Assembly: GCA_963210315.1 (NCBI GenBank)
Contig: OY723259.1
Location: 806,001 to 870,000 of the forward strand
From: Rhynchopus euleeides
Taxonomy: Eukaryota > Euglenozoa > Diplonemea > Diplonemida > Diplonemidae
Reading direction: 5' to 3'
Length of the DNA: 64,000 bases
Position 1 is the stretch's first letter, and every line of letters begins with the position of its first letter. Below, one piece after another: positions 22,273 through 31,300 of the stretch. The notes beneath the pieces are model-generated. The model ran no database searches. It was not told the origin of the DNA and saw only the letters and a program-made list of their open reading frames with translations. The translations under genes and the position numbers were made by a program.

Positions 22273-23691
22273 TCACAGCACCTTGCACTGGTCGTACATG
22301 TCCGGCCTCGACGCACCCACCATGCGCAGCCACTCGGGCGACGGTGCCGCGCGGCTCTCCCCCAGGAGCGAGCACTCGTACAGCGCAAGCTCGCGCAGCA
22401 GCTCGCGCTTCGACAGCTGGGTCGATTCGGCCACCAGCTCGTCGTGCTTCGCCTGCACCAACGGGTTCGAGAACTGGACGCTCTGGGCGCTGCCCGCAGC
22501 CGAGCCCGCCACTGCCGCAGTCCTCGCGTCCCGCGTCGTCCCCACAAACTTGCAGGTGTTGCTGCAGCTGTCGGCGCTGACCCTGTTCCCGTCGTCGCAC
22601 TGCTCCCCCGCGTCGCGCGTCCCATCGCCGCAGCACGTGCGGTACGGCGTCGCCTGCGGCTGCGCCCAGACCCACTCCACCTCGCTGGCGCCGGTCTCCT
22701 CGTCCGTCCCGGCCAGCTGCGCCGCCAGGCTGTCCGGCCCGTACGTGTACGTCACCCCGTTAGGCAGCGACGACAGGCTCCACATGTCACGCACCGTCAC
22801 GGGCTCCGCCAGCTCAGGCAGCGCCGACCCATCCCTGTCGTAGGCGTACGGCATCGTCGCGTCCAGGTCGAACGCGCTGTCCGGGATGGACGACCACCAA
22901 CGGCGCGACTCCGCCTCGTAGTGGATCCCGTCCTGCAGCGCCGACTTGTCCACCTTGTCGTGCTCGTGGTAGTCCTGCCACAGCGCCCACAGGCGGTCCA
23001 CGTTCGCGTAGTGCATGAAGAAGACCGGGTCAGCGGGGGACTCCATGGTGGACATCTGGCCCCCGATGTAGATGTGCGGGGCGGCGTGCGGCGCACCCTC
23101 GACACGCACCGAGAAGGCGCGGAAGGTCCGGTGGCTGGTGATGATCTCCAGCAGCGCCGCCTCCCCCGTGAAGCCCTGCCCGGTCCTCTGGCGCGCCAGG
23201 CACGCCCCGTTGCGCAGCGTCCAGGTCGACGCAATCCCGTTGTCGATACACTGCCTCTGCCTCATCGGGTGGTTCACCAGGTTCCCGAAGGTGCGGTTCT
23301 TCAGCGGAGCCGACGCAGCCTGGCGCTCCTCGCTCCCTGCGTCACGCTCCCAGTCCCAGTACGGCACCGTCACGCACTCGAACCCGGGCAGGCTGCGCAG
23401 CATGTTCTCGTACTGCAGCACGTACTGACGGTGCCACGCCAGGAACGCAGACGTCTGGTGCGCGTACTGGTCCTGCATCAGGTGCGTCTCTACAATCCTC
23501 AGGTACGTTTCCCGCCGGTCCCGCACCAGCATCTCCACGGCGTCTGCGTACAGCTGCCTCTCCGAGCACGTCAGGCTCGAGTACGCCTTCCGCACACGCG
23601 GCCCGCAGCCGTCGCTGGTGGAGTTCTGCTGTGCCACGCACAGCGCGGCACACCCGCCCAGCAGCAGCAACGTCCGTGCCATGCCCGCCAT
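22273..23691 (-). CDS. Secreted tyrosinase with a DUF4215-type Cys repeat
   Basis: 472 aa from the ATG at 23691, chosen because MARTLLLLGGCAALCVAQQ at once forms a signal peptide; in-frame codons upstream look non-coding. Tyrosinases are type 3 dicopper enzymes oxidising phenols to quinones. The CuA site is visible as ETH, then AHQTSAFLAWHRQYV. The CuB site is APHAAPHIYIGG followed by DPVFFMHYANVDRLW, so six candidate copper-binding histidines are present. A PYWDW motif lies between them, as usual in the family. After the catalytic domain comes a short CGDGTRDAGEQCDDGN segment and SCSNTC, the pattern of the Myxococcus-type disulfide repeat (DUF4215) seen in extracellular proteins. A helical tail follows. 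No intron is needed. Natural substrate unknown; melanin-like pigment or protein cross-linking are the usual roles. Confidence 0.93.
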   Translation of the reverse strand: MAGMARTLLLLGGCAALCVAQQNSTSDGCGPRVRKAYSSLTCSERQLYADAVEMLVRDRRETYLRIVETHLMQDQYAHQTSAFLAWHRQYVLQYENMLRSLPGFECVTVPYWDWERDAGSEERQAASAPLKNRTFGNLVNHPMRQRQCIDNGIASTWTLRNGACLARQRTGQGFTGEAALLEIITSHRTFRAFSVRVEGAPHAAPHIYIGGQMSTMESPADPVFFMHYANVDRLWALWQDYHEHDKVDKSALQDGIHYEAESRRWWSSIPDSAFDLDATMPYAYDRDGSALPELAEPVTVRDMWSLSSLPNGVTYTYGPDSLAAQLAGTDEETGASEVEWVWAQPQATPYRTCCGDGTRDAGEQCDDGNRVSADSCSNTCKFVGTTRDARTAAVAGSAAGSAQSVQFSNPLVQAKHDELVAESTQLSKRELLRELALYECSLLGESRAAPSPEWLRMVGASRPDMYDQCKVL

Positions 23692-24458
23692 TATGATTCC
23701 TCTTGGGGCAAAAATAACAGAACTGCCGAGGGGGTCTGGTGTGGGTGTGCAAGGTGACATTGCGGGGTGGTGTGCTAGGTCGCGGACAGGTGTGCAACAC
23801 CCTTCCACATCAGCATCAAAGCGCGCAGCCAACGGAGGCACACTCGCCTGCACTGTGGTGTGCCGTAAATGCACAACGTGATGTTGCTTGCCTGCCCTGT
23901 ACCATCACACATGCCTGCGAGACGAGAAACCTTAAGCCAATGCAACCTGGGGTGTGGGGCGGGCAACCTGCTTGTATCAACGTCTTGAGGGAATCCCTGC
24001 ACACAGGGGTGGTGCGGCCCGTCTGCCTCAGTTTGCGCAGGGGGCCACACACGCACACCCGGCACAGCGGCAGGAACAGCAATCCGCAGACAGCGGAGAC
24101 AGCAAAGGCATGCCAGAAGGGTGGCATATGGGCATGGATCGGATGTGAATCAGCAGAAGAGCGCAGGCAGGCTGCAGCTGGGGGCGGGAACGGAAGGCAC
24201 ACGCCTGTTTGGTTGCTTGCACCTGTGAGTGCAGCAGCAAAGTGCCGCGTGTTCCGTCCCCGTCTCCAGAGCAGAAGAGACAAGGTGCACAGGCGATGCA
24301 AAGGGCCAGCACCAGCCCACAAACGTCCCGCTTTATGCATCTGCGCATAAGCGCGAGGCATGTGGCTGTCGTGCTGGGCTTGTCTTGTTGCCAGGAAAGA
24401 AATGAGTCAGAGCAGGGAAGATGGAAATGTACGAGGGGTGCAATGCAGTGCAGTGCAC
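23692..24458. other. Intergenic between tyrosinase and secreted protein
   Basis: About 770 bp with no supported gene. The minus strand just upstream of the tyrosinase ATG has a pyrimidine-rich run followed by CAG (about 23725-23735), a possible splice acceptor for the mRNA 5' end. Confidence 0.5.
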
Positions 24459-25223
24459 TTACGGAACACCGCCGAACGGGCCGTCGCTCAGCGGGCGGGT
24501 GTCAAGCCCGAGCCACGGGCACTCCGGGCACATGGGTGCCGGCCCCTGCCCGCCCTTGCAGTCTGTCGCGCGGCACTCGGCGTTCACCGCGTCCCACTTG
24601 CACTTCCCCGTGGAGGTAGGGCACGCCCCAGGGGTCGTGTGCTGCGCGCAGTCCACCCCGGCCGCGTCGATCCCGAACGCCAGGAACTCCGCCTTCTCCG
24701 CCCCCGGGACGGTGATGATGGTCGACTCCCCACGCGCCAGCTGCCTGCGGAACGCACCCATCGGGTGCTCGAAGCTCGCCCCAGGCGCACCCGTCACAAA
24801 CCGCGGCGCGCACTGGTTCCGCATCCACCCCGGGGTGACGGAGAGCAGCCCCGGGATCCCGCCCTGGTACTTCGTCACGCAGCTGTGGGAGCACGTGTAG
24901 AAGAAGACCCACGCGTCGCACACCTCCACGGCCGACGTGTCGGGGCACGTGAACTTCACATCCACCCCCACGGGCACCTGCCACTGCGGGATCGTGAGCG
25001 GCAGCAGCTCCAGGAACGCAGGCGGGTTGCGCAGCTGCGAACCCATCAGGTCCGGCCACGCCTCCACCCCGTGCGCCATGAGCGCCAGGTTGATGCTCCC
25101 CACCGGCCCCACCACCACGGATTGCTTCTCAAGCCCCCTTGGGTGGTCGAGCACTGCGATCTCGGTGGGGTCTGTCCTAGACACAATAGCTGCCGCCACC
25201 GCCGCAAGAAACACGGTTGCCAT
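24459..25223 (-). CDS. Putative secreted Cys-containing protein, unknown family
   Basis: 254 aa from the ATG at 25223, chosen because MATVFLAAVAAAIVS is a short signal-peptide-like start. The mature part has Cys residues spread through it (CPDTSAVEVC, FFYTCSHSC, CAPRF, DCAQH, then CPTSTGKCKWD, ECRATDC, CPECPW), consistent with a disulfide-bonded extracellular or lumenal protein. The middle contains WQVPVGVDVKFTCPD and DAWVFFYTC, which could be beta strands of a copper-oxidase-like or cupredoxin-like fold, but no copper ligands are evident. The stop codon overlaps GTAAGT, a possible donor. All well-supported introns in the window use GTATG instead, so I take the TAA as the real stop. It directly follows the tyrosinase on the same strand, and a shared extracellular role is only a guess. 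Confidence 0.6.
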   Translation of the reverse strand: MATVFLAAVAAAIVSRTDPTEIAVLDHPRGLEKQSVVVGPVGSINLALMAHGVEAWPDLMGSQLRNPPAFLELLPLTIPQWQVPVGVDVKFTCPDTSAVEVCDAWVFFYTCSHSCVTKYQGGIPGLLSVTPGWMRNQCAPRFVTGAPGASFEHPMGAFRRQLARGESTIITVPGAEKAEFLAFGIDAAGVDCAQHTTPGACPTSTGKCKWDAVNAECRATDCKGGQGPAPMCPECPWLGLDTRPLSDGPFGGVP

Positions 25224-26603
25224 CTTCCTTGTCTGCTGTCTGGTGTCTGGTGTAAAAGTGTAAAAAGCGAGTGCCTGTTGGTCGGGGTGTTGCTGTGTGT
25301 CTGCCATGTATGCCGTGACCTCCCTGACGGAACCCCGCCTCCCAGAAGTACACTGAAAGGCTCTGCCCCTGCTCCTGCCGGGATGTACCACTCCACGATG
25401 ATTTTTTTAGTTTGCTAATAATCGTGATCGCACGGAGCGAACTCTGTGCGACCTCCGCACAGCATGCCCTTGGATATCTCGCCGTGACAAAACGAAGGCT
25501 TAACGTCGTGGGGGAATGTTCGCACAGGGGTGTGGCTTGCACGCCGTACAGGTGGCAAGGTGTGAGCACGCTAGTCAGCCAGTTCCCGATAGTCAGCTTC
25601 ATACACGCTAGGTGGATCAGGTCTTGAAACACATGAACAGTGGTCATCATCCAAGCAACGGTTGTAATGCAGTGCGCAGCACCGCTTCGGGAATCATGTG
25701 CCGTATCAGCCAGTTCCCGATAGTCAGCTTCATACACGCTTATGCGGATCAGGTCTTGAAACACATGAACAGTGGTCATCATGCACAGCTGCTTCGATAC
25801 ACCACCATGAAGACATGACATGCCTGGGTGCACGTGGGCGGTGGGGGGGTAGGCTTGCCGAGAGCGAGCAGAAGGCAAAAGCAATTCTCCCAACACCCTC
25901 TCGCAATGGTGGTCCTTTGTGTGGCGGTGAGGGGGGTGGGTAGGGGGCAGGGGCAAGGGGATGCGAGGCGGGGCTGGGGGGATTGGGGGGACTGCATGTG
26001 CATCGTTTGACAGCCAGATCTTCTTCTCTGGGACAGCCCCAGCGGGGGCGGGGACTGCATCAGTTGCAGGCGCGGGTCGAGCCAAGTAGGTGCGACTGAT
26101 GTGTTTTTTGCAGGGCTGATTTTGACAGCATGCACACGGCCCCTACCACCTCCGTGCCGCTTCCGCAGCAGAGGGGTGGTGGTGAGGGCGCACGTAGCAC
26201 GCTGTCGCGCCGTATGGCAGTAGCCAACTAAGTAAAATGACAAAGGGGCAGTGGAAAAACTGAAGAAAAAGCGCCGGCACAAGCGGTGCCGGTGTGTGCT
26301 GTTCCCAGCCACAAAAGCGATAATAGCGATTAGCGTTAGCAGAAGAAGGAACCGTCAGCAGTAGTTCGGTTCCGCATACACGCAGGGCTGCAGGGCGGGA
26401 AAAAATGGCCCGCAGCGCTGCCGCCGCCCCTTGGCGGGGCGGGTCATGCACATACTCGCGAGACGCGCGCCCCCACAGCAGTGCAGGGGGCATGGCTTCA
26501 AAGGGGCAGGCACACAGGGTGCCGCGCAAGCGCCCGGCGGGGTGCGCTGTGGCAGCGCGCGTCTCGGCTCGCAAAAAGCAAAGGCAAACGACCCCCCATC
26601 ACA
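25224..26603. other. Intergenic, 1.4 kb
   Basis: Apart from the 75 bp direct repeat, no gene is supported. Frames here lack domains. Confidence 0.5.
25576..25782. repeat. Direct repeat, two copies of about 75 bp
   Basis: CAGCCAGTTCCCGATAGTCA begins at 25576 and again at 25707. Both copies continue for about 75 bp with only a few differences and end in GTGGTCATCAT. Start-to-start spacing is 131 bp. It lies in the presumed promoter side of the secreted protein gene. No coding meaning is seen. Confidence 0.9.
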
Positions 26604-27200
26604 TCACGCCGACTCCTTCGGGGCGGCCACCTCCTCGGCAGCGGGCTCCGTGGCGCCCTGCGTAGGGGCAGCCACGTCCTTCGTCGCGCCCATCGCGAAC
26701 AGCGCCCCGAGGTTCAGCAGCGACACGACGGCCGCCACCACCAGGAAGGGGAGCGCGTACACCAGGTCGTACGCGTCGGACAGGGTGATGGTGCCGCAGA
26801 AGGTCTCCTCGTACAGCGACCCGGCAAGCCCGATGCAGATGATCAGGAACACGAAGTTCACGCCGTTGAGTCCGAGGGAGGCAAGCCCGAACATCCCCTT
26901 CGCGCTCTGCAGGCCGAGCAGGTTGCAGAGCACGGACAGACCGCTGAAGACGCACGTCATGAAGGCGAATGCCACCAGCGCCTTGGCCTGGTCCGTGAAG
27001 TCGTCACAGGAGTGCAGGATGTTCTTGCTCTCCTCCCACGGGTGCCCCAGGTAGTCCTTCCAGACACCTGCGGCAGCAGGGTTCAGCTCGTAGTGCTTCC
27101 CCTTCACGAACGACCGGCCGTCAGCCATGGCCACTGCGAGCAGCACCGTCACGGCGAGGGAGAGGAACCCCGCAACCACGTGCCCCATGCTGCCGGACAT
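26604..27200 (-). CDS. Small four-span membrane protein (amastin/claudin-like topology)
   Basis: 198 aa. TM1 is at residues 7-26 (HVVAGFLSLAVTVLLAVAMA). An extracellular-type loop with a Trp and a Cys (KDYLGHPWEESKNILHSC) follows. TM2, TM3 and TM4 lie at about 72-92, 105-130 and 145-170. The hydrophilic tail is rich in Ala, Glu and Pro. The topology, with one larger first loop, resembles amastin, claudin and related four-span proteins. The diagnostic amastin box is not clear, so the family is not assigned. The ATG at 27200 is preceded on its strand by CCTCCAACAAG, a possible splice acceptor. Confidence 0.65.
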   Translation of the reverse strand: MSGSMGHVVAGFLSLAVTVLLAVAMADGRSFVKGKHYELNPAAAGVWKDYLGHPWEESKNILHSCDDFTDQAKALVAFAFMTCVFSGLSVLCNLLGLQSAKGMFGLASLGLNGVNFVFLIICIGLAGSLYEETFCGTITLSDAYDLVYALPFLVVAAVVSLLNLGALFAMGATKDVAAPTQGATEPAAEEVAAPKESA

Positions 27201-28382
27201 CTTGTTGGAGGTTAAAAGGGTGTTGTGTCAAGCAAAAAAACCTGTGGCGGGCGTTGCAGGGGTGGGGTGGGGTGTGTGGGGTGTGAGGCAAGGGCGCCTC
27301 GATGGTTTTATCATCAAGCCCAGTGCATGCTATATACCCTCTGCTCTGACAGGCGGACGGCAGGCGGTTTCCATGCAGCTCCACAACACGGCAACAAAGT
27401 GAAGCGCAGCAGCAACCCATGGCTCCGGGATATGGAGGCAGTGGGGAGGTAGTGCAGATCCAGGGAAGGGACGGGATGGGGGTCGGCAAATGCAGGACAG
27501 TTGCGGCCCGTGCAGGCTTCTCTCCATGGCACGGCTTGGCTCTATCAAAACAGAAGCAGATTGCGGAGGGTCCTGCATGGTCTGTAAAAGTGTTCGCCTT
27601 CAGGTTGTTGAGGGCATGACATGCCCCATCAAGACCCGGGGGGAGCTGTGGCATTAGTTTTGCTCGGCACTCAGGCGAAGGATGTTCCCACCAAGAGAAT
27701 GCATCGATCGGCGTCTGTTGCTCCACCCATCGAGTGTGATGGCCTATCCCTGGAGCCTCCACGAGGGACTGTGGCATTCTTAGTCCGCAGGGGGTCTCTC
27801 CCCCGGGATCCACCGAACCGAGTGCCACAGCATCCACAGATAACCCTGCAGAGGTATGGACCTCAGTCCCGCCGCGCCTTCACGACACCCACACACCGTA
27901 AACTCAAATCGGGCCTGTTGTCTCTGTGTTGCACATCCTCCTTCATTACAGGAGGCTACATAAGAGAAACACATTCAATTTCCGGTTCCAGCCTCCCCCC
28001 AACCCGACCTTTCCGCGTACGTCCTTGGAAGTGTCAACACACACAGAAAGGGTGCCGGTACAGAGGTGGGAAATAGGTGGCGCTCGTCGTGTCACAATGC
28101 GAGGAGAGCATATCCTTCAACAGGGGAAGACTGCACACAGCACAGCGAGAAACACTGCACGCTGTCTCACAAGGTTGCGGTGCACAGGCAGGTGGTGCTG
28201 CAGGCAAGGTGCTCCCACACGCTGGCAAGCGTGAGGGAGGACCATGCCCAGGCTCGTCCACCACAGGTGGGAGGGCGGGGGTTCACGCGGTTCACCGTCA
28301 GGCCACAATGCCGCATTGGGATGGGCAGAAGCAGCGTCCCCACATACAGCACACGGGTGCCTGACTGCACTCCGTGTGTCCA
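27201..28382. other. Intergenic downstream of the NACHT-WD40 gene
   Basis: About 1.2 kb with no gene supported. It contains one arm of an inverted repeat (27478-27540) described separately. Confidence 0.5.
27478..27540 (-). repeat. Inverted repeat arm, left of the NACHT-WD40 gene
   Basis: Read on the minus strand this gives GTGCCATGGAGAGAAGCCTG then CACGGGCCGCAACTGTCCTG and CATTTGCCGAC. It is almost the same as the plus strand at about 33963-34013. The two arms flank the large receptor gene in opposite orientation. Confidence 0.8.
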
Positions 28383-31300
28383 CTACGGATCAGTGACACG
28401 GCCACCAAGTAAAGCGCGCACACTGGAAGGCGTCACAGTGTCGAGCCCTGCGCATTCAACGGGAACAGGGACGATGGGGGTGCAAACCAGCACCGCTCGC
28501 AGACACCAGGACGCGGCATAGAGGCGAACGACATTGTCGTGGCAAAGGGCGATGGTGTTGGATCCGCATGAGCCCACAGTCGCGCTGAGCAGAGTGTCGG
28601 TGTGGCCCTCCACATTCTGCAACACCTGCCCTGTTGATACGTCCCACACTCGAACCACCTGGTCGCGAGAGCATGACAGAATCCTCGATCCGTCTGGGGT
28701 GACAGCAACGGTGTTCACAGCGGAGGTGTGGCCTTCAAGCTTCTGCAACTCCTTGCCTGTCGATGCATCCCACACTCGAACGCTGTAGTCGGCAGATCCT
28801 GAGATAATCTTCGATCCGTCTGGGGTGACAGCAACGGTGTACACAGTGCCGGTGTGGCCTTCAAGCTTCTGCAACTCCTTGCCTGTTGATGCATCCCACA
28901 CTCGAACGCTGTTGTCGGTAGATCCTGAGATAATCTTCGATCCGTCTGGGGTGACAGCAACGGTTCGCACAGCGGAGGTGTGGCCTACAAGCTTCTGCAG
29001 CTCCTTGCCTGTTGATGCATCCCACACTCGAACGCTCTTGTCGTCAGATCCTGAGATAATATTCGATCCGTCTGGGGTGACAGCAACGGTGTTCACAGCG
29101 GAGGTGTGGCCTTCAAGCTTCTGCAACTCCTTGCCTGTTGATGCATCCCACACTCGAACGCTCCTGTCGCGAGATCCTGAGATAATCTTCGATCCGTCTG
29201 GGGTGACAGCAACGGTCAGCACAGCGAAGGTGTGGCCTTCAAGCATCTGCAGCTCCTTGCCTGTTGATGCATCCCACACTCGAACGCTCGTGTCGTCAGA
29301 TCCTGAGATAATCTTCGATCCGTCTGGGGTGACAGCAACGGTGTACACAGCGGAGGTGTGACCTTCAAGCTTCTGCAACTCCTTGCCTGTTGATGCATCC
29401 CACACTCGAACGCTCTTGTCGCGAGATCCTGAGATAATCTTCGATCCGTCTGGGGTGACAGCAACGGTCAGCACAGCGAAGGTGTGGCCTTCAAGCATCT
29501 GCAGCTCCTTGCCTGTTGATGCATCCCACACTCGAACGCTCGTGTCGTCAGATCCTGAGATAATCTTCGATCCGTCTGGGGTGACAGCAACGGTGTACAC
29601 AGCGGAGGTGTGACCTTCAAGCTTCTGCAACTCCTTGCCTGTTGATGCATCCCACACTCGAACGCTCTTGTCGCGAGATCCTGAGATAATCTTCGATCCG
29701 TCTGGGGTGACAGCAACACTTCTCACAGAGTCGGTGTGGCCTTCAAGCTTCTGCAGCTCCTTGCCTGTTGATGCATCCCACACTCGAACGCTCTTGTCGT
29801 CAGATCCTGAGATAATCTTCGATCCGTCTGGGGTGACAGCAACACTTCTCACAGAGTCGGTGTGGCCTTCAAGCTTCTGCAGCTCCTTGCCTGTTGATGC
29901 ATCCCACACTCGAACGCTCTTGCCGAGAGATCCTGAGATAATCTTCGATCCGTCTGAGGTGACAGCAACGGTCTTCACAGCGCGGGTGTCGACTTCAAGC
30001 TTCTGCAGCTCCTTGCCTGTTGATGCATCCCACACTCGAACGCTGTAGTCGTCAGATCCTGAGATAATCTTCGATCCGTCTGAGGTGACAGCAACGGTGT
30101 TCACAAAGGAGGTGTGGCCTTCAAGCTTCTGCAGCTCCTTGCCTGTTGATGCATCCCACACTCGAACGCTGTAGTCGTCAGATCCTGAGATAATCTTCGA
30201 TCCGTCTGGGGTGACAGCAACAGTTCTCACATCGTCGGTGTGGCCTTCAAGCTTCTGCAGCTCCTTGCCTGTTGATGCATCCCACACTCGAACGCTCTTG
30301 TCGACAGATCCTGAGATAATCTTCGATCCGGCTGGGGTGACAGCAACGGCGTTCACATAGTTGGTGTGGCCCAACAGAGGCGGGAGAGGTGCGCCGAAGG
30401 AGGAGCCCTTCCAGTCAGAGCGTGTGAGGTCGGACTTCGAGAACATTGCATGCTCCAGCCAGCAGTTGTGGAAGTGGCTGTCGTTCATGGAAGTCCCACA
30501 CAGGCGAGCCTGGCGCACATCGCTGTCGTGCACAACCACACCCGTGAGGTCGCAGTCGAACACGTATCGTGTGCGCGCGGCGAGTGCCATCGCATTGGAA
30601 GCAGCCGCGAGGGATGCCGTGTCCCCGCCAGCATCACGGCTCGCCAGGACCAGCGGCAGCAGCTCGTCCGCCACTTTTGTGTCGCGCGCTTTGTATCCAC
30701 GTGCGAGCACCGTGTCTGCAAAGTACTGCAGCACGTTCGGTGCATCCTGGCTGAAGGTCCTGCGCACTTTCGACCCAAGCGTCTCGGCCACACCGCCCTT
30801 CCGTGACAGCCGGCGCGCCACAAGGAACTCCCCAAGCGTCTTGTGACGGAAGGCAAACGCGCTGCTCTCCTCCTCGAAGCTCTCCACACGGAAGGGCAGC
30901 ACCCGGAACGCCTCGTCCGCCTCCGCACGATCCACGTTGTCCTCCTTCAACAGGCGCGCGCACTCCCTCCCCAGCACTCCCTGCCACGTCTGTGCCTCCA
31001 GCATCGCGCACGCAATCAGCTCCCCCACCTGCAGTACCTCCTCCACGCGCGCTGCTCCAGCCGCCCCCTGACGCAACTGACCCAACTCCACGTCCACATA
31101 CCTCTGCAGGTACGCCTCGTACACCACCACGTCACTCAGGCTCTGCTGCGCCTGTGTGCTGGACGATGACAGGTCGTGCTGAGCGTAACACGCCATGTGA
31201 AGAAGGAACGGGTTGCGCAGCTGCGATAACACTGCCATCTCAGTGTCTGAGACCGTGTGTGGAGGAACTGGCTTCGCCAGCGGTGGTGTACTATTTCCGC

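Noticed and set aside
24440..24470. Donor GTAAGT at the end of the secreted protein gene, with further exons downstream
   Set aside because: Secure introns here use GTATG, and I could not find a downstream exon with convincing continuity.
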